DNA of 64,000 bases, taken from NCBI RefSeq assembly GCF_009870125.1, contig NC_046683.1, positions 12,595,001-12,659,000 on the forward strand, read 5' to 3'. The DNA is from Drosophila pseudoobscura. Taxonomy: Eukaryota; Arthropoda; Insecta; Diptera; Drosophilidae. The notes beneath the pieces were generated by a model that was not told where the DNA came from, did not search any database, and worked only from the letters and a program-made list of their open reading frames with translations. The translations under genes and the position numbers were made by a program. Of the stretch, positions 11,455 through 21,836 are shown in pieces (within the stretch, counting starts at the first letter, position 1; the number at the start of each line of letters is the position of its first letter).

Positions 11455-14400
11455 TTAAAAAGTCTTGAGGCCGGGCAGAGGGAACTGTTTGCTGAATGCG
11501 ATCACGCACTTGTGGATCTGCTCGATCTTGGCCTTGATCGTTGCATCTTCAGCGATGACCGTCTGAAAGTCGACCATCTTGTTGCTGCCCGCAGCCTGGG
11601 CGGCCTCGGTGCCGATCTTGAGGGCCGCATGTATGAAGTTCACCACCTGTTCGATGTCCTTCTCGACAAGGCCGCGCGTGGTCAACGCCGGTGTGCCCAA
11701 ACGGATACCGGACGGATTCATGGCGGACTTGTCCCCGGGAACGGTGTTCTTGTTGCAGGCAATTCCTACCTCCTCGAGAATTAGCTCCGCCCTGGCACCG
11801 GTAAGGCCGACGTTTCGGACATCCACCAGCACGAGATGGACATCAGTGCCGCCGGTGGCCACCTGATAGCCCTTGGCAATCAGGGCCTCGCACAGCACCT
11901 TGGCGTTCTTGATCACATGGGACTGGTAGCTCTTGAATTCCGCGGACTTGGCCTGCTTGAAGGCGGTGGCAATGCCGGCTATGGCATTGTTGTGTGGTCC
12001 GCCCTGCAGCGATGGGAAGACGGCCTGATTGATGCGATCCTCCAGATCGTACAGCACCTTGGTCCCGTTGGGCTTTACGCTGCGCAAACCCTTGCGGAAA
12101 AAGATGACGCCGGCGCGTGGTCCGCGCAAGGTTTTGTGCGTGGTTGTGGTCACAATGTCGGCATACTGGAAGGGCGATGGTATGTGACCGGCAGCAACCA
12201 GACCTGCCACATGAGCCATATCGGCCATTAGGTAGGCGCCCACATCGTCGCAGATCTGACGGAAGCGTCCGTAGTCGAGCAGGCGAGAATAGCACGAGAT
12301 GCCGGCGATGATGATCTGAGGCTTGAAGGCCTTGGCCGCCTCGGCCAGCTTGTCGTAGTCAATAATGCCCGTCACGGGGTTCACCTTGTACGGCATGCTC
12401 TCGAAGAAGATCGAGGTGGCCGAGATCCGTTTGGTGGCCGTGAAGAAGCCATGCGTCAGATGACCGCCATCGGGCAGATCCAGGCCCATGATGCGGTCGT
12501 GCGGACGACAGACGCCCACATAGGCGGCCATATTGGCCGGGGAGCCCGAGTATGGCTGGACATTTACGCCCCACTCCTTCTCGTTCAGATTGAAGAGCTC
12601 ACGGCCGCGCTTCTGGGCCAGCAGCTCGATGCGGTCAATGAACTCGTTGCCGCCATAGTACCTGTGTATCGGTATGGGTTATTGTATATTTTCTACAGAA
12701 GGTGGCTGGATTCAAAGGAATTGTGTTTACCGCTTGCCGGGATATCCCTCCGAGTACTTGTTGGTCAGGCAGGAGCCAAGACTCTCCAGAACGGCCACCG
12801 AAGTGAAATTCTCGCTGGCAATCATTTCGAGTCCCTCGCGCTGTCGCTCCTTCTCCTGCTTGATGAGATTCGCCAGCTCCGGATCGCTATCCTCCAGCGT
12901 GGCCTGCAGCAGTTTTTGATCCTCCATTTTCTGCATTTCGAATAATTTACAAAATAATTAATTAACAAGTGAAAATGGAATTCGAAGCGATGCGATGCGA
13001 TCAGTGCAACGATCGATAATGCTCTGACGTTAAGTGCAAGACGATCCGCACCTCGACAGCGGCCAAGGGTGTGTTATGGCTGTGTTTTTCACGCGACAGT
13101 TGGGAACAACAAAAATATTTATGTTGCAAAAATGTACCCTCCCAAACGTCGGGGCGGTTCAATGGGTTCAAATAGCATTGGAAAAGTTCTGCCGATAAGG
13201 CTCTGATTGACAGATCGATGGGGATGCACCCATGGCAACGACATTTCCCCTTCGATTAGATTATTTTTTGGCTATAATCGTAGCAATATTTGATTTCATT
13301 CTATATGTATCTGTACACGCCCCTTAGGGTCTTGTGTGTCTTCTATTTTTGGTTAGCGGCGACCCCCCATGGCTGGGATTAGCCTTGATCTTATCGCTGT
13401 TTCTCTCCCTGTCTTTGGTAGGGTGAAAAGTTCAGGCTACTGATAAGGTACGGCCCCCATAGAAGCTGACGTAAAAATAATCCATTATTACAGTTAGAAA
13501 ACTCTAGAAACCTGGAAACTGAAAAATCCTAGTAGGCAACAGGATGTTTTTCAAAGTTTTTCGAAGTCAGTCTCAACATTTCTCTAAACGTAGTCGACAT
13601 CTAATCCTCTCCAGTGTAGTGAAAAAATAATTTCAATTAAAACTAAAACAAAATGATAGACAGCGATATTATTGACGCCATCAGCGTGAATCCGGTGGGC
13701 CGGGCCATTATCTATACGGGTGCAACAATTCTGCGTGGTCTTGGGCTACGCCCAAAGATCATAGTGCCCCAGGAGATGATGGTGCCGCCAGTGGTGGTCC
13801 ATGATGTGGTGCCGGCCAGCGTCGTGGTTGACTGTCTCGACCTGATGGTCGCCCACAAATACAAATTTGAGATCCTGGCTGGTATATCCGCCGCCGTGGC
13901 CCTACTCATGGCCTCTGTCTGCAAGTATATGGTGCGGGATATGAGTCCGAAAGACCAGCTGCAGGCCCAGGAATATGCTGATTGCGCTAGCCACCTACAT
14001 TTAATTAGCTCCTTCGGCATAATGATCATTCCGTTTGCCCATTTCCCAGTAATGACCGGCACACTGATGATCAGCGGAACGGCTCTATTCAGCGGTTCGA
14101 TGTACTATTGCGCCTTCACAGGAGAGCGGCGCATCAGGTCGATTGTCATCGTTGGTGGCATCCTAATGGTTGCCGGCTGGATCTCGCTGATAACTTAGGA
14201 TCAACACAACAAAAGTCTTTGTTTTGGTAAGTAAACATTTTGTTGCTGCAGTTCTATAATCTACATTAACTATTCTAATCCGCAGTTCTTAGTATGTATC
14301 TTTTCAATATTCAGTTAGAAAAAAATCAACGAAAACCCATTCACTGCTAGTATCATATGTATCTTCCATTAATCTACCGAAAAAGGAAATAAAAATGCCA

Positions 14401-15981
14401 AAAAAATCCCTGCGTAAGAATAAATATCTTTAAAGTTCTTCATAATATTAATATTATATTAAATGATAGTATCTTATCTTCTAGTAATCCACTAACGAAA
14501 AACGAAATTAAAATGTACAAAAAAAAGGATCCTTTGGCAGATATAAGAAGATACTCTTTGCTCCACAACAAAAAAAACAACTTGCCAAAACAGAAATATA
14601 CATCGCTGGGTAAGAATGAATTTTGTCTTTCAAGCTATACATATAGATCGATTATATATATTTAGGGTTTAAAGGAGCTACATCCCTGCAGCTAATGGAA
14701 GATACAATGTGTGGTTCTTGCAGTTCCAAAACACTTCATTGCGGCCTAATAAAATTCATACAACAAATTTATAATGTTACAAGCCAATATAGTATAAAGA
14801 ATCAATTAAAAAAGAAATGATTCAATTAATAAAAAATTCAAAAAAGACCACAAGTTTAGCCATGCTTGAATGCAATTTTTCACACTACGTATTGAATCAT
14901 AAATTTGTATATATTTTGGGGTGGACACCTCTCAAGTTTTAGCCATTATATCCAAAGTTCGACATCACACCATCACAGTTCTATTTTCCACTTGTTTTTC
15001 ACACATGCATTCCAAATTGTACTTTGTTCTAGAGAATCGGTGAGAAAATCGGTGCTTCCCCCAAAAGTGGGGCCTTAAAATTGGGTACACAAATGCCTGT
15101 GTCTGAGTGAAATTCAATTTAATGGCCATTGCCAGATGTGGGTCTGTCGAGATGCAATTGAATGCAAATGGAAATACATTTGGTATTGAAAATCGGTGCT
15201 TACCCCAAAAGGTGGGCCAAAAAATTGGGTACACTGGCATTTTCTAGATGAAATTCAATTTAATGGCCATTGCCAGATGTGGGTCTGACGAAAGAAACTG
15301 CTGAAACCAAAGAAATTTGAGTAGGCCGAAACAAGTTTAAGGCTGAGCAAGCAAAAAAAAAAACAACAATTAAATCAGAGTATTTCGACTAAACAACACC
15401 CCTCCCCAGACAAAATTCTGGTGAAAAGACTCTATTTTAATTTGTCAAAAGTTGACCATTCCAGAAACAACACAATTTTTCAGGAAAACCTTAGCGCCGA
15501 ATACGCTAACATTTCTCTCCAGAAATTACTGGGTATCGCAACTAATAAGAATGGAAAAGCATGGCGCCACAGGCGTCGGCACATGTACATTAAAGCTTCC
15601 AAAACGAAGAAACACACGCACGCACACAAAACTATGTGAAACACACGATTGCAATCACACGCAAAAAAAAACAACACTCGAATGATTATTATATTAGTGG
15701 TGTGCTGGTCTTAATCAAAATGATTTTGTTTAATTTTAGTTTGAGTTTTGTGGAGGAACAGCGCTTACCGAGCCCAAAGTTGTGGTTTTTTTGCCTTCCG
15801 AATATCGTCTGATCGCGAATGGAAATGATGGCGTTAGCAGCGCTGCCGGCAATAATTTCTGTGTAAAAGCTCTGACCGGCTGCTGCCGCTGGCGAAGAGA
15901 AAAGCTAACCGTTTTGGTGTTCAAGTCTCTGCTAAGGCCTGGCACGAGCTTTTGTGTTAGATGATGGCTTATGCGCTGCAT
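11455..15981 (-). CDS. Shmt: Serine hydroxymethyltransferase, mitochondrial and cytosolic forms
   Basis: PLP enzyme that converts serine and tetrahydrofolate to glycine and methylene-tetrahydrofolate, the main entry of one-carbon units. Minus-strand exons: 15769-15981, 12731-12930, 11455-12661. The joined mitochondrial form is 539 aa; the ATG at 12927 in the middle exon gives a 467-aa cytosolic form. The whole SHMT fold is present: the N-terminal EMIASENF signature, [12 protein letters not shown], and the PLP-binding lysine in [12 protein letters not shown] (K242 of the cytosolic form). A GTAAGC donor at 15768 and an acceptor ending AATGCAG before 12930 join in phase 0. The intron of about 2.8 kb contains a gene on the other strand. 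Length and identity leave no doubt about the enzyme; use of the distal first exon is inferred from the presequence and the frame. Confidence 0.95.
13653..14198 (+). CDS. DUF423/TMEM256-like small membrane protein, 181 aa
   Basis: Single-exon gene lying inside the Shmt intron on the opposite strand. The C-terminal 110 residues match the DUF423/TMEM256 pattern: a helix near 72-94, then the family block SHLHLISS followed by a helix to about 137, [17 protein letters not shown] at 141-157, and a last helix [16 protein letters not shown]. Four membrane spans are likely. The N-terminal 65 residues extend beyond the roughly 110-aa vertebrate proteins. The biochemical role of this family is not known; human TMEM256 is found in extracellular-vesicle and membrane fractions. 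A poly(A) signal AATAAA is at 14388-14393. The start ATG follows an A-rich CAAA context, typical of fly initiation sites. Confidence 0.82.
   Translation: MIDSDIIDAISVNPVGRAIIYTGATILRGLGLRPKIIVPQEMMVPPVVVHDVVPASVVVDCLDLMVAHKYKFEILAGISAAVALLMASVCKYMVRDMSPKDQLQAQEYADCASHLHLISSFGIMIIPFAHFPVMTGTLMISGTALFSGSMYYCAFTGERRIRSIVIVGGILMVAGWISLIT
14199..15768. other. Non-coding remainder of the Shmt intron
   Basis: Contains the short 3' UTR of the TMEM256-like gene, AT-rich filler, and a diverged tandem duplication near 15041-15290. No further coding exon is supported. Confidence 0.5.
15041..15290 (+). repeat. Diverged two-copy tandem repeat, about 142-base unit
   Basis: The phrases AATCGGTGCT...CCCCAAAA and AATTGGGTACAC, and GAAATTCAATTTAATGGCC with CATTGCCAGATGTGGGTCTG, each occur twice, at about 15047/15191 and 15122/15263. 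The offsets are about 141-144 bases. The copies differ by substitutions and small indels. Confidence 0.75.
15769..15981 (-). other. Shmt: Shmt first coding exon: mitochondrial presequence
   Basis: Encodes 71 residues starting [16 protein letters not shown]. The segment is rich in Arg, Lys, Ser and Leu with only two acidic residues, which is a typical mitochondrial matrix-targeting peptide. It ends in phase 0 at a GTAAGC donor and joins the exon ending at 12930, so it places a presequence just before the cytosolic start methionine. No other gene nearby would use it. Confidence 0.8.
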
Positions 15982-17634
15982 GATATAACTTAAAAGAGCG
16001 TTTAAATGGAATCCTGGAAATGTGTTGTGCGTGTCCGCTTACATGTGTCTCTTCCCCTCTGCGGCTACTGGCGTTCAGATCTGAACTAGCGGCAAAGAAG
16101 CAAACGGAAGCGCCGTCACCGAAACGATGCTTTCTTGTTGATATTGCGGCTGTTGTGGCGACGATACCCTCTGACCTGTGCATTTTTAAGCTGTTGATAA
16201 TGCCACTCCAATAAATGTCTTTACTTGCCTCTTCTTCTGCTAGGGCCGGCCTTTCCTCCCGTCACTTCAGCGAGCGGGCGAGCGTCAAAAAAACAATAAA
16301 TACAGCTGTTTTTGTGGCGCTGCCAGCCCGCCAGAAACCCCCAGACCATCAGAAATATACCGAAATATACGTCACAAATTTCCACATCTACCGTAAATAT
16401 ACTGACGAACCATGCAAGTTCCATCAATATTCTTCGTTTTTGATATTCCGTCGAACATTACTAGCTATCTAGATCACTCAGCCTTGTCCACATAATTTTT
16501 TCATATTAATTTATCTATTTTCCACATGACTGGTTTATTTTAAGCTGTCGCTTTTGTTGGATTTAGTCTAAAAAAAAGGTTTTAGGGAAAAAGGTAAAAT
16601 AAAAACCAAACCGTTCCTATTGCTCAATTTTGATATTCCGTTGAATAATGCTGACTAAAACTAAAACCTATGACCATATAATTTGTGGCTTATAATCTAA
16701 TAGTAAGTGCTATAGCCCATATAATAAAAACATAAAATAAATAGATTGGTCCGCTGTTTTTTTGTTCGCCTAACAGCGAGCTGTTATGAGCATCATTTAT
16801 TCCCGACTAAAGGCACTCTGTTAACCATTAACGGTCATCCAGTTCAAGTTTTCTGTTAATTGCTGTCCGACAAAAAAATAAATTCACACGTTGACGGACT
16901 ATTCGCATTAGCAAATATTTTTAATTGATGTTATTTTATTTCGTTTCAAACATATTCATTGTATGTAATACATATTGTTTGTTGTTTTGTTTTTCTTCAT
17001 GTTGTTGTTGTTGTGTCTGTTAACTTATAAAAAAATTGCCCATACTGTTTTCGGATTCCCGTTTGTCAGTTATTACGTTTAATGATTAACTAGATTTCAT
17101 AGTTTTTATATTATCAGAATTTCACTACCAAAAGAAACACGCTGCTAATCGCATCTTATATAATTCACATTGAATGCTGATTAATACCGTTCTAGTACCG
17201 CACCCCACTCTGCCTGTACTTTACATTAGCTAATATGCACACATATGTGTTTGCATGTATGGGTGCGTGTGTTTATATATGTATGTATATATTTGTAGAC
17301 GTATTTTCATAATATATATTTAATTATTATATTATATTAAGATCGCCCCCAGCAGACACATTAAATCTGACGTGTGAGTGTTTTAACGCGAAGAAAAAAA
17401 ATATATATATATTAATGTGGAAACTTATTTTGGAAAGGTTTCTGTGGATCAAATATCTCCGGCAATCGATCTCCTTTACTTCTATCTGCTTTAACTAGCC
17501 TCGTGATCCGCTTTTGGGATCATATCATTGTGTCTTTTGTCTGCTTCCTGCCTCTCCTATATCAGCCTGTGGCGGCGCTTGAGATTTCGAGATTTCTTCG
17601 TTGGTTTTGCTGATGCTGCTGCTGTTGGTGGTTC
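15982..17634. other. Shmt 5' region and 3' region of the BTB-psq gene
   Basis: 15982-16470 holds the probable promoter and 5' UTR of the long Shmt transcript on the minus strand; repeated AAATATACCGAAATATACG-like sequence near 16353-16372 resembles elements near many Drosophila starts. About 16800-17634 is AT-rich and probably contains the 3' UTR of the BTB-psq gene. No coding exon is supported. Confidence 0.45.
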
Positions 17635-20046
17635 TCAAATCTGCGGACGAGTCCAGAGCTCGCTCAGATCCTTCTTCAATTTTCCCAGTTCTGTAAATAA
17701 GTATTTGGATTAGTGGGTGCTTGGAGAATACTGGAGTCTGTCCCTCACTTACCACCCAACTGCGAGGGCTGTGCGGCCCCAGCGCGGAGGCTCAGATCGA
17801 AACGAGGCTGAACGGCCAACTGGCCGCCCGCGGCTGAAGGCGATGGCCCAAAGTTACGATAGTTCGTGAAGCTGTGTGGAAGAGTGGAGAGGAGACCCGG
17901 AGAGCTAGGATGACATGGCTGGTGGAGATGGTGATGGTGGGCGTCTGCTCACCTGTAGGGATGCTTGAGGCAGCCATAGACCTCGCGGTAGCGCCCGTAC
18001 AGTGTGCCATAGGAAACGCCCAAAATACGGGCGGCCTTTTTCATCTCAAGTCTTTTGTTTTTGATGGCATCCAGCACCTGGAATGCAAATGAGAATGCGC
18101 TCAAGTACTCGTTGCATCAGTAAGGTTATGGGGGACTTACGCGCTTGGTGAATGGCTCCTCCCAGAACTGTGGACGACGTCCCTTGGCCAAGTAGTCGTC
18201 CATCTTGATCACGTCCTGCCACTCCGACAGCTCCTCGTTGGTCAGACGCAGCTCGGCCGCATCGTAGTCCTCCAGTTCCCCCTGCTCACTCTGGCCCTGG
18301 CTGTGGATCCCATTGATGGCACTGGCACTGGCACTGGCATTGGCACTGGCACTGGCACTGATACTGGCACTGGCGGCCACCGCAGCAGCTGCTGCCACGG
18401 CCACGGCAGCGGTGGCCGCTGCTGCACTGGCCACAGTCGGTGAAAACTCGTGCGGCATCAGCAGGCCATGCTCGTTGATCAAATATCCTCCTCCAGTGCC
18501 TGCGGAGGCTGCCCCCCCAACAGCCGATTCGTACTTGCGGCTGAAGCTGGCGGGTACCAGCGCAGGTGGGCAGCGGGCGGCGGGCGACTCGGCCCGATTG
18601 GCCACCAGATGCTCGTTCTCGATCTCTTCGACGGGCTGCGGCAGGGCACTCTGCCCCTGGGATGATGATTCTTCGGAGTGGCGCTTCTCGGAGGACTTGT
18701 CGTGCTCGCCTCCACCGTAGTGGCGGCGGGCGTGGCGCAGCTTGCCGTGACGCTCCCGGCGCTCGCTAATCTTCTCCAGCTTCTTGGAGGGCGCTCCCAC
18801 TGTGGCGGTGCCAAGCACCTGCTGCGCCGCCTCATTTCTGGTCTCGAGCACGTGCTTGGCTCCCTCGTTGCCATCGCTGGGCTTGGGCGAGGCGCTGCGC
18901 TGAATGCCATTGGGCCCCCTATCTGCTGCATCTGAGTCCTGCTCAGAGCCGACAGCCTGGAGCTGCTGCTGGTGATGGCGTTGGCGCTGTCGCTGCTTGG
19001 GCAGGCTGAGGCTGGAGGCGGAGGCGGGCGGGGAGGCCAGCGAGCTGGAATGTGCAGCAAGCTGTTGGGGTGGCTCCTCGACAAAGTGACGGGCCGACTC
19101 CAAATACGCTCGCTGGGCGGGCTCCAGGCTGGCGGCATAGTGGGCCAGCTTACGGCTGGAGAGAATGGTGGCACATTAGAAGGAGGAGCTGACAATTGAG
19201 GGGATCTCTGGTGGCTTACACATTGAATACATCGTAGGCATCGTCTAGTGGGGGACGTCCTCGTTTGCGCTTCGGTCCCATAAAGTGTTCCACAGGCGGA
19301 ACTCCCGCCTGCTGCTCGCTACTGGCTCCTGATCCTGATCCTGGCTGTGGTGTCTGCGAGGGCATGCGGCCAAGCACGCTCTCCATGGAGGGCTCCCGAT
19401 CGTGATCCCTCTCTGTGGTGGCACCCATTTGGAGTGGTGCCTGCGGTGGTGGGTGCTGCTGCTGCTGCTGCTGATGGTGCAACATGTCCTGGGCATAGCT
19501 CTCGGCCAGGCTGCGCGGCGGCGAGAGGAACACGGCCGTGGGCATGGGCGGCGGCGGACCATCCTCATCGTCGCGCCAACTCACCTCGGCCAGGCCCTTG
19601 ATCTTCAGTTCATCGGCAGTCCTCAGCAGCGATGGGAGGCTGGCCTAAACGGTAAACGAAAACAGTCCGATGAGCATGAGCGGCGGTCTCATCGGCGCTG
19701 GGATACTCACGTGCTCCACATTGATCTCCCCCTTGTACATGAACTCGATGAGGCACTTGACCTCGGCAAAGGTCACGTCCTTCATAATGATGATCGGATC
19801 CCGCTCGCTGGCATAGCTCGTGAGCACCGAGTCGAAGAAGGTGCTGCAGGCGCACAGCACCACGCGATGGGCGCGTATCATTTGGCCCTCGCAGGCCAGG
19901 GTCACGTCGCAGAAGCAGCCGCGGTCCAGCAGCTGCGAGAACATCATCTGCAGGTTGCTGTGGTGGTACTTCCAGCGCAGACAGTACTGCTGCGGCTGCA
20001 TGATGAGGCCGGGCCGCCGCCTCTGCTGCTGCTGCTTCGTATGCAT
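17635..20046 (-). CDS. BTB/POZ protein with AT-hook and pipsqueak-type DNA-binding domain, 691 aa
   Basis: Nuclear chromatin or transcription regulator. Minus-strand exons: 19711-20046, 19220-19644, 18141-19155, 17953-18077, 17753-17871, 17635-17690, totalling 692 codons with the stop. The BTB domain starts near residue 16 (QPQQYCLRWKYHHSN) and runs to about 125. A proline/glutamine-rich part follows, with an AT-hook (KRKRGRPPLDD) near 237-247, then basic and serine/alanine repeats coded by GGCACT units at 18321-18372. The psq helix-turn-helix lies near 590-632 (VLDAIKNKRLEMKKAARILGV...YGTLYGRYREV). The last exon is read as GELGKLKKDL..., ending at a TGA at 17635-17637; a longer open frame there is out of phase with exon 5. 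The D. melanogaster counterpart may be CG3726 (recalled, not verified). Confidence 0.88.
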
Positions 20047-20389
20047 TAAATTGAATTAAAAAAAAAACCACCAAATATTTAGTTTTTGTATGAAATTGGA
20101 AATGACTTTTGAAAGTGTTGGAAAAACAACTAAAAATTGTGTCAAATAAATCCTTAAATCCTCATTATTCCTGAACGAAAATTCTTGATAAATCTCGGTA
20201 TGGCTCTCCACCGCCAGAGGGCGCACCCTGCACCAGGAAGAGTATGTGGGAGAGAGACAGAAAGTGAGTAAGCATAGCCACTGCAATTGCATTTGTTCCT
20301 TCTGGCTATAATAGTAATCCGATATGATTCAGATTCTGCAGTCTGTTAGATATGGTCATTCATTATGAATCTGCGTTTTTTTCGTAGAT

Positions 20390-20600
20390 GCTTGGTGAAA
20401 TTTCGAAACATACTTTTAACAGTGTGATATCACAGGAGCCTGGAGTTTGGTAGAGCAACCATAGAGCTCCTATAGTCTCTGCGATTTGAGGGCAGACACT
20501 CAGGGCTATATCGACTCGGCTATTGATGCTGATCAAGAATATATGTATATGCTTTAGGGGATCGAAACTACTACTACACTTTTTCAATATCGGGTATACA
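20390..20600 (+). repeat. Dispersed Drosophila intergenic repeat copy
   Basis: Carries the blocks CTATATCGACTCGGCTATTG and ATGCTGATCAAGAATATATG with a GGGGATCGAAAC-like end. These match the fragment at 10431-10490 and the wording of a repeat common in Drosophila intergenic DNA. It is non-coding. Confidence 0.55.
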
Positions 20601-21782
20601 AAAGGATACTGAAGCAGATCTACTTAGAGTACTTTTGTCCCACGGAAAGACTTTCATCGGTAGTAAGCCCGAAAGAAGACTCTTTCTAGCCGCAGTACAG
20701 GATCATTTGGCACAAAACGCTCTTCACAGATGAGTTTTTCCTTTTTTTGCCAGCCCCATGATATCAATTAAATAATTGACTTTAAATAACGAGGGTATTT
20801 CCCGATTTATCTGCATACCAGCATACTCGTAAATGTGGAAATAAAGCAAAAAAAAAAAAAATAAAAAAATAGTTATTGTTTTTTGTGTTGTTGCCTCGCT
20901 GAATTTAAGAGTATTATACTCGTATTACGTATACGCGATAAACTTGTTATCCTTTTTGGTACTTTAGCTGTGTGCGTGTGTGTGTGTCAGTGTCGGTGTC
21001 GGCTGTGTGTAAATGTCAATCGGAGAACACCCCAACCCCAAGTGTTCAATGATTAATGAACAACTTTTTTGTGCAGGCCTGGGATGCAAGGATTTTCGGT
21101 TTTTTTTTTCCTGTATTTCTTTCTCATTTCAAGGTATTTTTCCGTATTAAATTTATGGCGAATTATTTCACACAAAATTGTTCAATAAATAATCAAAATT
21201 CTCCCTTTATGCTCCGCAGCATGGGAACTGATCAAAAAAGCTGGGTCCGTCCCGGCATCCACAGAGAGAGAGAGAGGAGAGAGAAGAGAGATATTTTTTG
21301 CAGCAACAAAGAAGCGTCAATGACTCTGGTGAGGGGCTATGGAGAAGGTTTTTCCACGGGGCCAGGAGGTGCATGAGGTGGAGTAGGGAAAGCGAAAAAC
21401 GTTGCTTGTGGAGGGAAGGGGGGGGTAAGAAGGGATAGGATAGGGAGTTTTTCCTTTCAGACTGCAGCACCATAAAAATGTTCGTCCTCGTTTTCATTTT
21501 ATTATTATATTTTCACCCCCCCTCACTCCACCTCTCTCCCTATCCCTCTCCCCTTCTCTCTCTTTGTTTTTTGTTTTTTCTTCACTTGATGTTTTCTCCT
21601 TCGCTTCTATTATTATTATTTTTTTTTTCGCATACATATATAAACATTTTCATAATTTTTTCTTTTTTTTTTGTGTGCTTTTATACAAAAGAAGGAAAAT
21701 ATTATGCGCCAGGTAAAAGTTTATTTTGTTTGTCGCTTCTCCGAGCACACCCCATACATAATATAAAACGTAGTACATAGCG

Positions 21783-21836
21783 AACGAATACGAATACGAG
21801 TATGAGTATGAGTATGAGTATGAGTACGAGTAGTAA
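21783..21836 (+). repeat. Hexanucleotide microsatellite (TATGAG/TACGAG)n
   Basis: About eight consecutive copies of a 6-base unit, ACGAATACGAG then GTATGA repeats, ending in TACGAG. It is a simple tandem repeat with slight decay at the edges. Confidence 0.8.

Noticed and set aside
11836-12945. Plus-strand open frames of 131 and 164 codons
   Set aside because: They are antisense shadows of the GC-rich Shmt coding exons.
17525-17634. Longer C-terminal frame for the BTB-psq protein (GKIEEGSERALDSS...)
   Set aside because: The exon 5 donor leaves phase 1, which reads the last exon as GELGKLKKDL and stops at 17635. The longer frame needs a different phase.
18313-18720. Plus-strand Ala/Leu-rich frame of 135 codons
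   Set aside because: It is the reverse strand of the serine/alanine repeats of the BTB-psq gene.
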